Assembly: GCA_963825505.1 (NCBI GenBank)
Contig: CAWGTL010000009.1
Span: 1-64,000, forward strand
Reading direction: 5' to 3'
Length of the DNA stretch: 64,000 nt
From: JBBQSN01 sp963825505
GTDB taxonomy: Bacteria > Actinomycetota > Actinomycetes > Actinomycetales > CAWJMD01
Every line of letters starts with the position of its first letter. The stretch's first letter is position 1. Below, piece by piece: positions 45,562 to 54,073 of this stretch. The notes under the pieces are model-generated. The model was given only the letters and a program-made list of their open reading frames with translations. It had not been told where the DNA came from and searched no databases. Both the position numbers and the translations under genes were made by a program.

Positions 45562-46980
45562 TCACCCGTGCTCGTCGCCCAGGGGGATCCCTGCCAGCTG
45601 CTCCGGACGCAGGAGAGCGTCCAACCGCGCAGGGTCGACCAGGCCGGTCGCCAGCACCAGGTCACGGACGTGACCACCGCCGCTCAGGGCGGCCTTCGCG
45701 ATGTCCGCCGCCGCGGCGTACCCGAGGTACGGGATCAGCGCGGTGACCACTCCCACACTGCGCCCTGTCATCGACTCCAACCGTTCGAGGTCGACCTCGA
45801 TGCCGGCGATGCACAGCGTGGCCAGACGTTCGAACGACGTGCTCATCCAGGAGATGCTCTGCAGCAGACCGTGAGCCATCACGGGCTCGAAGGCGTTGAG
45901 CTGGAGCTGCCCGGCCTCGGCGGCCATCGTGACGGTCATGTCGTTGCCGACCACCGAGAACGCCACCTGGTTCACCATCTCCGGGATCACCGGGTTCACC
46001 TTGCCGGGCATGATGCTGGAGCCCGCCTGACGAGGGGGGAGGCGGAGCTCACCGAAGCCGGCCTGGGGGCCCGAGGACAGCAGCCTGAGGTCGTTGCAGA
46101 TCTTGGAGACCTTGATGGCGGTCCTCTTGAGCACACCGGAGAGCTGCACGAACACGCCGGTGTCGGAGGTGGCCTCGATCAGGTCGGGCGCCGTCACCAG
46201 GGGGAGCCCGGTGATCTCACGCAGCCGGCGGCAGACGGCCTCCCGATAAGCGGGGTCCGCGGCGATGCCGGTGCCGATCGCCGTCGCACCCAGGTTGATC
46301 TCCTGGAGCAGCACACGGACGTCCTGGAGGCGAGCCTCCTCCTCGGCCAGCGTCGCGCTCCACGCGGCGAACTCCTGCCCGACGGTCATCGGCACCGCGT
46401 CCTGCAGCTGCGTCCGCCCCACCTTGGGGACCGACCAGAACTCCTGGGACTTGGTCCTGCAGGCGTCGACGAGGCCGTGGACGGCCGTGGAGAGGCCCTC
46501 GAGCCCTGCCAGGAGGCTCAGCTTCACCGCCGTCGGGTAGACGTCGTTCGTGCTCTGGCTCCGGTTCACGTGGTCCAGCGGATGCACCTCGTCGTACCTG
46601 CCGGCGGGCAGACCCAGGAGCTCGAGCGCACGGTTGGCCACCACCTCGTTGGCGTTCATGTTCGTGGACGTGCCGGCGCCACCCTGGATCACGTCGACGA
46701 CGAACTGGTCGTCGAGGAGTCCGTCCTGCACGTCCTGGCACGCCCGGTCGATGGCGTGAGCGCGGCGCTCGTCGACCAGGCCGAGATCGCGGTTGGCGCG
46801 CACCGCCGCCTGCTTCACCGCACCGAGGGCCGCCACGAGCTCGCGATGCACGGACACGGGCGTGCCGGAGACGGAGAAGTTCTCCAGCGCACGAGCCGTG
46901 TGGACGCCCCAGTAGCGGCCGCCGGGGATCGCGACCTCCCCCAGGAAATCGCGTTCGAGCCGGACCTGCGGCGCCGTCAT
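45562..46980 (-). CDS. aspA: Aspartate ammonia-lyase (aspartase/fumarase superfamily)
   Basis: 472 residues, full length. The superfamily signature GSSIMPGKVNP is present, with GGAGTSTNMNANEVVANRAL and HVNRSQSTNDVYPTAVKL (substrate-binding loops of aspartase) and AIGTGIAADPAYR. Reaction: L-aspartate to fumarate plus ammonia. It is the last gene of the ABC-importer operon, 40 bp after the CDF gene. Related lyases cleave N-substituted aspartates (iminodisuccinate, EDDS, argininosuccinate), but the loops fit aspartase itself best. Its place suggests that the imported compound yields aspartate or an N-substituted aspartate. Confidence 0.5.
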   Translation of the reverse strand: MTAPQVRLERDFLGEVAIPGGRYWGVHTARALENFSVSGTPVSVHRELVAALGAVKQAAVRANRDLGLVDERRAHAIDRACQDVQDGLLDDQFVVDVIQGGAGTSTNMNANEVVANRALELLGLPAGRYDEVHPLDHVNRSQSTNDVYPTAVKLSLLAGLEGLSTAVHGLVDACRTKSQEFWSVPKVGRTQLQDAVPMTVGQEFAAWSATLAEEEARLQDVRVLLQEINLGATAIGTGIAADPAYREAVCRRLREITGLPLVTAPDLIEATSDTGVFVQLSGVLKRTAIKVSKICNDLRLLSSGPQAGFGELRLPPRQAGSSIMPGKVNPVIPEMVNQVAFSVVGNDMTVTMAAEAGQLQLNAFEPVMAHGLLQSISWMSTSFERLATLCIAGIEVDLERLESMTGRSVGVVTALIPYLGYAAAADIAKAALSGGGHVRDLVLATGLVDPARLDALLRPEQLAGIPLGDEHG

Positions 46981-47020
46981 CGACGTCTCCGTGACCGGTC
47001 CCGCTCGGGCGCCACTGACG

Positions 47021-47962
47021 TCACCACTGGACCAGGTTGCAGCCCTCGTGGTCGGTGGGTTCGATCTGGACGGTGGCGTGGGTGATGTGGTGGCGGTCGC
47101 GCAGGACCTCGCGGGCGTCGTCCAGCACGGCGTGGGTGTCGGCGCCGGGCCGGACCTGCAGGTGCACGCTCATCGCGTCCATGCCGGAGGTGATGGTCCA
47201 CACGTGCAGGTCGTGAGCCTCGACGACCTGTTCGAGCTGCTCGAGATCCCTTGTGACGTCACCCATGTCGATGTGGGCGGGCGCGGACTCGACCAGGATC
47301 CGCAGCGCGTCGCGGCCGAGCTTGTAGGCACGGGGGAGGATGAACACACCGATGCCGATGGCGACCACCGAGTCGACCCAGTACCACGAGGTCAGGGCGA
47401 TGACGGCGGCGCCGATGAGCACGCCGACCGAGCCGACGGCGTCGGCGACGACCTCGAGGTAGGCGCCGCGCAGGTTGAGGCTCTCCTTGGCGCCGGCCTG
47501 CAGGAGCCGGAAGCAGATCAGGTTGATGATCAGTCCCAGCACCGCGACCACGATCATCGGCGTGGAGGCGACCTCGGTGCTGGTGTCCTGGAAGCGGTGG
47601 ACGGCCTCGTAGACGACGTAGCCCGCCACGGCGAACAGCAGCCCCGCGTTCACGACCGAGGCCAGGATCTCCACCCGGTACCAACCGTAGGTCCGGTGCG
47701 CGGCGGTGGCCCCGCCGGTGGCCAGGGTGATCGCGGCCAGCGACATGCCGAGTCCGCCGGCGTCGGACAGCATGTGCCCGGCGTCGGAGATCAGCGCGAG
47801 GGAGTTGGCGATGATGCCGGCGGCGAACTCCGCCCCGACGAACGAGATGGTGAGCAGGAACGCGTAGAGCAGCGGCCGCTTGTAGCGGGCGCCTGCGGAC
47901 AACGCGTCGGCGGCACTGGGCCCGTGTCCGTGTCCGTGGCCGTGGCCGTGTCCGGCGCCCAT
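47021..47962 (-). CDS. CDF family zinc-type exporter (CzcD/ZitB-like)
   Basis: 313 residues. His-rich start (GHGHGHGHGHG), six helices with LISDAGHMLSDAGG (His/Asp ligands) and VVADAVGSVGV, and a C-terminal cytoplasmic domain (HDLHVWTITSGMDAMSVHLQ). Close to CzcD/ZitB zinc exporters. It starts 1 bp after the DppF stop with AAAGGA upstream, so it is built into the peptide-type ABC operon. A metal exporter in an importer operon suggests that the transported compound brings metal into the cell. Confidence 0.5.
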   Translation of the reverse strand: MGAGHGHGHGHGHGPSAADALSAGARYKRPLLYAFLLTISFVGAEFAAGIIANSLALISDAGHMLSDAGGLGMSLAAITLATGGATAAHRTYGWYRVEILASVVNAGLLFAVAGYVVYEAVHRFQDTSTEVASTPMIVVAVLGLIINLICFRLLQAGAKESLNLRGAYLEVVADAVGSVGVLIGAAVIALTSWYWVDSVVAIGIGVFILPRAYKLGRDALRILVESAPAHIDMGDVTRDLEQLEQVVEAHDLHVWTITSGMDAMSVHLQVRPGADTHAVLDDAREVLRDRHHITHATVQIEPTDHEGCNLVQW

Positions 47963-47963
47963 C

Positions 47964-49016
47964 TCAGGGGGTCCTTTCCAGAGGCGGAGTCGTGGAGGCT
48001 GACGGTGCAGGTGAGTCCGACGTGGCGGGGAGCTGGTCCCAGAAGTGGCACCTGGCGGTGTGTTCGGGGTGTGGTCCCTCGACGGGCGGCACGGTGGTGG
48101 CGCAGATGTCCTGGGCCATCGGGCAGCGGGGGTGGAAGCGGCAGCCCGACGGCAGGTCGATGGGGCTGGGTGGTTCGCCCTTGAGCCGTTGGACCAGGTC
48201 GCCGCCGCTGGACTGCTCGCTCAGCGACGCGGCCAGCAGGACCCGGGTGTAGGGGTGGCGGGGATCGGTGAACAGCTCCTCGCGGGGAGCCACCTCGACG
48301 ATCTGACCCAGGTACATCACCGCGACCCGGTCGCACAGGTAGCGCACCACCCGAAGGTCGTGGGAGATCAGCACCAGGGTCAGCTCGAGCTCGTCCTTCA
48401 GCTCGACCAGCAGGTTCAGGATCTGGGCGCGGATCGAGGCGTCCAGCGCCGAGGTCGGCTCGTCGCAGATCAGGAACGTCGGGTTCAGCAGCAGGGCGCG
48501 GGCGATCACCATCCGCTGCAGCTGCCCGCCCGAGCACTCCGAGGGGCGGCGCTCCAGGATGGCCTCCTCCAGCCCGACCCGGTCCAGCATCGCCAGCATC
48601 CGCTCGCGCCGCTCGCCGCGGTCCTTCATGCCGTGGTGACGCAGCGGCGCCTCCAGGGACGTGCCCAGGCTCATCCTCGGGTCGAACGCCCCGTAGGGGT
48701 CCTGGAAGACGAACTGCATCGACCGGCGCAGCGCCTTCAGCTCCTTGCCCCTGGCGGCGGTGATGTCGCGGCCGTCGAAGACGATGTGACCGGAGGTGGC
48801 GGCCACCGCCCGCAGGATCGTGCGAGCCAGCGTGGACTTGCCGCACCCGGACTCGCCGACCAGTCCGAGGACCTCACCCTTGCGCACCGTCAGCGACACC
48901 CCGTCGACGGAGTGCACCTTCTTGCCCCTGCCGGCCGGGAAGTGCTTGACCACCTCCTGCAGCTCCACCAGCGCCGGCGCCTGCTTGGTCAGGTCCTGGG
49001 TGGCGATCGTGGTCAC
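47964..49016 (-). CDS. Oligopeptide/nickel-type ABC importer ATPase (DppF/OppF)
   Basis: 350 residues. Walker A GESGCGKST, signature CSGGQLQRM, Walker B LICDEPTSALD, and the C-terminal OPP/DPP cysteine motif (GCRFHPRCPMAQDIC) that can hold an Fe-S cluster. GTG start overlapping the DppD stop by 4 bp (the codon at 49016); the longer frame is not needed. It pairs with DppD as the nucleotide-binding heterodimer for family 5 solute-binding proteins. Confidence 0.5.
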   Translation of the reverse strand: MTTIATQDLTKQAPALVELQEVVKHFPAGRGKKVHSVDGVSLTVRKGEVLGLVGESGCGKSTLARTILRAVAATSGHIVFDGRDITAARGKELKALRRSMQFVFQDPYGAFDPRMSLGTSLEAPLRHHGMKDRGERRERMLAMLDRVGLEEAILERRPSECSGGQLQRMVIARALLLNPTFLICDEPTSALDASIRAQILNLLVELKDELELTLVLISHDLRVVRYLCDRVAVMYLGQIVEVAPREELFTDPRHPYTRVLLAASLSEQSSGGDLVQRLKGEPPSPIDLPSGCRFHPRCPMAQDICATTVPPVEGPHPEHTARCHFWDQLPATSDSPAPSASTTPPLERTP

Positions 49017-50053
49017 AGCGCCTCCGCGTGCTCTCGAGAGGCGTAGCACCGGGCGTGGTGCTCGTGCTCACCGCAGGTGTGCAGCTCCGGCTCGGCGCTG
49101 CGGCACCGGTCGGTGATGCCCAGCTCCGCGGCCACCGGACACCGCGGCAGGAACCGGCACCCGTGGTCCAGCTCGCGCGCCGCCCCGACGCTGCCCGGGA
49201 TCGAGAACAGCTGGCCCCGCTCGGCCTCCAGCAACGAGGCCCGCAGCAACGCCTGCGTGTACGGGTGCTGCGGGTCGTCGAAGATGTCGCGGGTCACCCC
49301 CTCCTCCACGATCCGACCTGCGTACATCACCGCCACCCGGTCCGCCATCGTCGACACGATCCCCAGGTCGTGGGTGATCAACAGGATCGACAGCCCCAGC
49401 TCGTCCCGCTTGGCCTTGAGGAGCTCCAGGATCTGGGCCTGCACCGTCACGTCCAGCGCGGTCGTCGGCTCGTCCGCGATCACCAGCTCCGGGTCCGCGC
49501 TCAGCGCCGCGGCGATCATCACCCGCTGCGCCATCCCACCCGAGAGCTGGTACGCGAACGACGACGCCCGCCGCGCCGGCTCCGGGATCCCGACGTCCCG
49601 CAACAGCTCCACCGCCCGCGCCTTCGCCTCCCGCCGGCCCACCTTGCGGTGCTCGCGCAGCGACTCGGTCACCTGGGTACCGACACGGGCGGTCGGGTCC
49701 AGCATCACCTTCGGTTGCTGGAACAGCATCGCCACCTTGGCGCCACGCACCTCGTTGCGCCGCTTCGACGACATCTCCAGCAGGTCCTCGCCCTCCAGCG
49801 AGACCTCACCGCCCACCACCTCCGCACCCCCAGGCAGCAGACCCATCACCGTCAACGCCGTCAGGCTCTTGCCCGAGCCGGACTCCCCCACCAACGCCAC
49901 GATCTCGCCCCGACCGACCGCCAGGTCCATCCCGTCGATCGCCGCCGACCCCTCGAGATCCGGGAAGTCCACCCGCAGGCCACGGATGTCGAGCAGCGGG
50001 GCACGTCGCCCGTCGGCTCGCGCAGGCTGTCCCTGCACTCTCGCCTCAGTCAT
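49013..50053 (-). CDS. Oligopeptide/nickel-type ABC importer ATPase (DppD/OppD)
   Basis: 346 residues. Walker A GESGSGKS, signature LSGGMAQRV, Walker B LVIADEPTTALD, H-loop LITHDLGIVS. C-terminal Cys motif CRFLPRCPVA with further cysteines (RCRSAEPELHTCGEHEH). Its ATG overlaps the GntR(4) stop by 1 bp. Partner of DppF. Confidence 0.5.
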   Translation of the reverse strand: MTEARVQGQPARADGRRAPLLDIRGLRVDFPDLEGSAAIDGMDLAVGRGEIVALVGESGSGKSLTALTVMGLLPGGAEVVGGEVSLEGEDLLEMSSKRRNEVRGAKVAMLFQQPKVMLDPTARVGTQVTESLREHRKVGRREAKARAVELLRDVGIPEPARRASSFAYQLSGGMAQRVMIAAALSADPELVIADEPTTALDVTVQAQILELLKAKRDELGLSILLITHDLGIVSTMADRVAVMYAGRIVEEGVTRDIFDDPQHPYTQALLRASLLEAERGQLFSIPGSVGAARELDHGCRFLPRCPVAAELGITDRCRSAEPELHTCGEHEHHARCYASREHAEAL

Positions 50054-50763
50054 CAGCGGCCTCCTCGTCGCCCGTCCGTGACGACGACGTCGCCGCGGCC
50101 CTGCGTGCTCGTCAACGCCACCCGGGCGTCGTCGAAGTGCCTCACCAGCGCAGCAAGCGCCTGTTCGGTGTCGCCGTCCCTGATCCAGTCGCGGATCCTG
50201 CGGTGCTCGGCCACCAGGTCGGAGCGGACCTCGGCGCCGACCAGCTCGGCGAGGCAGAGCCTGGTCTCGGAGATCACGGTGGCGAACATCCGCTGGAGCC
50301 GCCGGCTCCCGGTGGACGCCACCAGGGCGGTGTGGAAGTCCAGGTCGAACCTGCTCACGGCCTGCCAGTCGCCGGCCGCCGCGGCCGTCCCCATGTCGGT
50401 GACCGACCTGTCCAGGGCCTCGTAGGTGGTTGCGGACGCCGAGTTCGCGATGACGTAGCGGACCGCGGCCGATTCGAGCGCCTCCCGCGCGAGGTACACG
50501 TCGGCGACGTCCTCGTCGGTGAGCACCGGCACGAAGACGCCACGATGGGGCTCGCTGCGCAGCAGCCCCTCCTGGACGAGCCGCTGGACGGCCTCCCGGA
50601 CAGGGCCCCTGCTGACGCCGAAGCCGTGCGCGAGCTCCACCTCGCTCAGCTGGGAACCGGGCTCCAGCGTGCCGTTCACGATGCTGTCGCGGAGCCGCTC
50701 GGTCACCATCGAGGCGAACGTGGCACGAGGGAGCCGGAAGGCTGTCGCGGGTCCCTCGGTCAC
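50053..50763 (-). CDS. GntR-family regulator, FCD subfamily (4), embedded in the ABC operon
   Basis: 236 residues. Start GTG at 50763 with GGGAGA upstream, overlapping the DppC stop by 4 bp; its own stop overlaps DppD by 1 bp. HTH: RATFASMVTERLRDSIVNGT, then FGVSRGPVREAVQRLVQEGL and RSEPHRGVFVP. FCD ligands in RFDLDFHTALVASTGS and EHRRIRDWIRD. Strong paralogue of GntR(3). A repressor inserted between permease and ATPase genes is made in strict proportion to the transporter. Most likely it acts on operator I at 55701 and the sister operators. Confidence 0.5.
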   Translation of the reverse strand: MTEGPATAFRLPRATFASMVTERLRDSIVNGTLEPGSQLSEVELAHGFGVSRGPVREAVQRLVQEGLLRSEPHRGVFVPVLTDEDVADVYLAREALESAAVRYVIANSASATTYEALDRSVTDMGTAAAAGDWQAVSRFDLDFHTALVASTGSRRLQRMFATVISETRLCLAELVGAEVRSDLVAEHRRIRDWIRDGDTEQALAALVRHFDDARVALTSTQGRGDVVVTDGRRGGR

Positions 50764-51737
50764 CGTGCTTCTCCCACGTCGAGGGGGGTCAGCGCGCCGG
50801 GTGCGGGTTCGGGGGTCACGGCGCGCTTGCGCTTGGCCTTCTTCAGGTCCAGGCCCTGGCCGATCATCGTGACGCTGAGTGCGGTCAGGAAGATCGCGGC
50901 GCCGGGCAGGATGCCGAGGCTGGGGGCGCGTTCGATGTAGGGCTGGGCGTCGAGCAGCATCGCGCCCCAGTCGGAGTCGGGTGGTTGGACACCCAGGCCC
51001 AGGTAGGACAGCGCACCCACGGTGATCAGCTTGTGCCCGAACCGCAGGAAGCTCATCGCCACCACCGGCCGCATGGCGTTGGGGATGACGTGCCGGAAGA
51101 GGATGTAGGCCTTCGGGGAGCCCAGGATCTCGGCCGCCTCGACGTAGTCCTTGGAGTTGATGTCCAGCGCCAGACCCCGCATCAACCGGGCGAACGGGGT
51201 CCAGCCGGTGATGGTCAGGGCGGCGATCAGGGTGCCGTAGCCGCTGCCGAACAGGGCGATCAGGAACAGCGCGATGACCACGTCGGGGAAGCAGATCAGC
51301 ACGTCCACGCTGCGCATCACCAGCTCGTCCAGCCAGCCACCCTTCCTGGCGGCCAGGGCACCGATGATGCTCCCCGCCACGGCGCAGATGACCAGGGTGA
51401 TCGCGGCGATCGTGACCGAGAACCGGCCACCCCACATCAGCCTCGACAGCACGTCCCGGCCGAGGTGGTCGGTACCGAACCAGTGCTCGCCCGACGGACC
51501 GGCCAGCCGGTCGGCCAGGTCCTGGCTGGCAGGGTCGTGCGGTGCGATCCACGGCGTCAGCAGCAGGATCAGCAGGATCAGCGCCAGCAGGACGGCGCCG
51601 ACCATGAAGGTCCAGTGCCGGCCGCGGGCGCCGAGGATCATCAGCGACAGGACGTTGGGGCGGTGCGCCCTGGCCGATCGCAGCGAGGTGGTCGGCTCTG
51701 GCGACGGCGGCGTCTCCCGGGTCAGGGTCCTAGGCAT
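50760..51737 (-). CDS. Oligopeptide/nickel-type ABC permease (DppC/OppC)
   Basis: 325 residues, six membrane helices. The N-terminal segment ends in TPWIAPHDP, followed by EHWFGTDHLGRDVLSRLMWG, typical of DppC. EAA loop: DYVEAAEILGSPKAYILFRH. Forms the pore with DppB. It overlaps dppB by 8 bp and the GntR gene by 4 bp. Confidence 0.5.
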   Translation of the reverse strand: MPRTLTRETPPSPEPTTSLRSARAHRPNVLSLMILGARGRHWTFMVGAVLLALILLILLLTPWIAPHDPASQDLADRLAGPSGEHWFGTDHLGRDVLSRLMWGGRFSVTIAAITLVICAVAGSIIGALAARKGGWLDELVMRSVDVLICFPDVVIALFLIALFGSGYGTLIAALTITGWTPFARLMRGLALDINSKDYVEAAEILGSPKAYILFRHVIPNAMRPVVAMSFLRFGHKLITVGALSYLGLGVQPPDSDWGAMLLDAQPYIERAPSLGILPGAAIFLTALSVTMIGQGLDLKKAKRKRAVTPEPAPGALTPLDVGEAR

Positions 51738-52674
51738 GGCTGGCCACCCTGATCGCCGGGTTGAGGACGCCGTAGAGCAGGTCGGTGGCCGTGTTGATCA
51801 CCACGGCCAGGGCGAGGATCCACAGCATGCCTCCCTGGATGACCGGGACGTCGTTGTTGGTGACGGCGGTGTACAGCAGCCGGCCCATGCCGGGGATGTT
51901 GAAGATCACCTCGATCACCACCGCGCCGCCGAGCAGGCCGGCGAACCAGAACGAGAACAGCGTCATCACCGGCAGCAGGCTGTTGCGCAGACCGTGGTGC
52001 AGCAGCGTCCGGGGGTAGCTCAGGCCCCGGCTGCGGGCAGCGGTGATGTAGGGGGCGTTGAGCACGTCGGTCATCGCCGCCCGCATCACCTGGGTGAAGT
52101 ACCCCAGTGGACGCAGCGCCAGCGCCACCGCCGGCAGCACGATGTAGGTGAGCCCGTCCCACCCGCTGGACGGCAACCACCCCAGCTGGCGGGCGAACAC
52201 CAGGACCAGCACCGGACCGACCCAGTACTCCGGCGCCGACACCGCGCTCTGCGACATGAACGTGATCGCGTTGTCCACCTTGCCGCCGCGCCTGGTCGCC
52301 GCCCACGTCCCCAACGGCAACGCGAACACCAGCGCCAGCAGCAACGCCGAGATCGCCAGCGACATCGAGACCGCCAACGCCGGGACGACGATCTCCTGGA
52401 CCGGCGTGCGGCTGGTGAAGGAGAAGCCGAAGTCGCCACGCGCCACCTGACCCAGCCACTCCAGGTACTGCTCGTGCAACGGCCGGTCCAGACCCAGCTC
52501 GCGTGTGAGCGCCTCCACCTGCGCCGGCTCCAGCGCCGGGTCGTTCACCCGCGCCCGCAGGATCTTCCGCGCCGCGTCGCCTTCCCCGGCATACGGGATC
52601 AGGAACGCCAGCACCGACACCACCAGCAGCGTCACCACCAGCGTCGCCGCCCGCCGCAGCAGGAACGTCACCAT
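51730..52674 (-). CDS. Oligopeptide/nickel-type ABC permease (DppB/OppB)
   Basis: 314 residues, six helices. Typical N-terminus VTFLLRRAATLVVTLLVVSV, LGLDRPLHEQYLEWLGQVAR and EAA loop YITAARSRGLSYPRTLLHHG. Start ATG 52674 chosen over the longer frame to 52818, because family members begin at this residue and the longer part is arginine/serine-rich. It follows the FAD oxidase by 46 bp in the operon. Confidence 0.5.
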   Translation of the reverse strand: MVTFLLRRAATLVVTLLVVSVLAFLIPYAGEGDAARKILRARVNDPALEPAQVEALTRELGLDRPLHEQYLEWLGQVARGDFGFSFTSRTPVQEIVVPALAVSMSLAISALLLALVFALPLGTWAATRRGGKVDNAITFMSQSAVSAPEYWVGPVLVLVFARQLGWLPSSGWDGLTYIVLPAVALALRPLGYFTQVMRAAMTDVLNAPYITAARSRGLSYPRTLLHHGLRNSLLPVMTLFSFWFAGLLGGAVVIEVIFNIPGMGRLLYTAVTNNDVPVIQGGMLWILALAVVINTATDLLYGVLNPAIRVASHA

Positions 52675-52720
52675 CGGACCCTCCCCGGTTGCACGTGTCC
52701 ACAGGTCACGTGACGACGTC

Positions 52721-53998
52721 TCATCGGATGACGTCCTGGAACTTGTAGTAGGCGCCGGCGAACGGCAGGAACCACGGCGGCCCGATGTGGCCGGGGATCC
52801 GCTTGAACGTGAAGTCACGCCACGGGTTGGCCTCGGGCACCCCGTTCATGTACTCGGCCATCTGCTGACCCATGTAGGTCGCCATCTGCACCCCGTGGCC
52901 GGAGTAGCCGACCGAGTAGTACAGCCCGTCCCGCTCGCCGGCGTGCACGAGCTGGTCCAGGCTCATGTCGACCAGACCACCCCAGCAGTAGTCCACCTTC
53001 GTGTCCGCCAGCTGCGGGAACACCGAGACCATCGCCTTCTGCAGGATCCGACCGCTCTTCGCGTCCGCCTCCGGGCTGGACATCGCGAACCGGGCCCTGC
53101 CACCGAACAGCAGCCGGTGGTCGGGCGTGATCCGGAAGTAGTACAGGAGGTTCTTGGAGTCCGAGGCCATCCGACGGGTCGGCATCAGCTGGTCGCAGAC
53201 CTCCTTGCCCAGAGGCTCGGTCACGATGATGAAGCTGCCCACCGGGGCGATCCGCAGCTGCAGCCACCGGAACGGTCGACCGGTGTAGCCGCTGGTCGCG
53301 ACCAGCACCTGTTCGGCCCGCACCGATCCGCGAGGCGTGACGACCTCGTGCCGGGTGCCGCCCAGCCGCTTGACCTCGGTGACCGGGGCCTTCTCGTGGA
53401 TCTGGGCGCCTGTCCGGGCCGCGGCCTCCGCCAGCCCCCGGGTGAACTTGCCGACGTGCAGCCCGGCACCCTTCGGGTCGATCATCGCCCCGTGGTAGTA
53501 GTCGCTGCCGATCTCGGCGCTCAGCTCGTTCTTGGGCACGATCCAGGTCTCGCAGCCGAGTCGCTCTGCCAGCACCTCGTGGGTCCTGCGCAGCCCGTCG
53601 AGATGTGCCGGCTTCGAGGCCAGGTTGATCTTGCCGGTGCGGGCGAAGTCGCAGTCGATCCCTTCCTCTCCGACGAGCTTCTCGATGCTGTCGATCGCGT
53701 CGTAGTAGGCGAGGTAGAGCGTGCTGGCGGTCGGGAACCCGTAGCGGGCGATCGCGTCCCGGAACCCGAGCGACAGGCCCGGGGTGGCCATCCCGCCGTT
53801 GCGCCCGGAAGCGCCCCAGGCCACCGTCTCCCGTTCGAAGACAGCGACTTTGGCGCCCTTGCGCGCCAGGTGCAGGGCTGCGGACACACCCGTCAGCCCG
53901 GCCCCGACCACGGCCACGTCCACGTCCCCGCCCACCTCGGTGGTGGACCTGTCGGGTCCCTGGAGCGACGTGTCGAGCCAGTACGGGGTGAACTTCAT
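52721..53998 (-). CDS. FAD-dependent amine/amino acid oxidase (DAO fold, PuuB-like)
   Basis: 425 residues. FAD fold VDVAVVGAGLTGVSAALHLA (about residue 27), flavin loop WGASGRNGGMATPG and C-terminal YYSVGYSGHGVQMATYMG. The nearest known families are gamma-glutamylputrescine oxidase and other secondary-amine or N-methyl amino acid oxidases, which cleave C-N bonds to give an aldehyde and an amine. It is placed between the solute-binding protein and the permeases, so it very probably acts on the imported compound. The comparable enzyme in the EDTA degrader Chelativorans is iminodiacetate oxidase, also next to a family 5 importer. ATG with GAGGAGAGGG. Confidence 0.5.
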   Translation of the reverse strand: MKFTPYWLDTSLQGPDRSTTEVGGDVDVAVVGAGLTGVSAALHLARKGAKVAVFERETVAWGASGRNGGMATPGLSLGFRDAIARYGFPTASTLYLAYYDAIDSIEKLVGEEGIDCDFARTGKINLASKPAHLDGLRRTHEVLAERLGCETWIVPKNELSAEIGSDYYHGAMIDPKGAGLHVGKFTRGLAEAAARTGAQIHEKAPVTEVKRLGGTRHEVVTPRGSVRAEQVLVATSGYTGRPFRWLQLRIAPVGSFIIVTEPLGKEVCDQLMPTRRMASDSKNLLYYFRITPDHRLLFGGRARFAMSSPEADAKSGRILQKAMVSVFPQLADTKVDYCWGGLVDMSLDQLVHAGERDGLYYSVGYSGHGVQMATYMGQQMAEYMNGVPEANPWRDFTFKRIPGHIGPPWFLPFAGAYYKFQDVIR

Positions 53999-54073
53999 GA
54001 TTCCCTCTCCTCACGGCCACTGCTGGGCCTAGGGCTTCGGACGCGAGCGCTCCACAGACCCAGCAGCGGCGGG

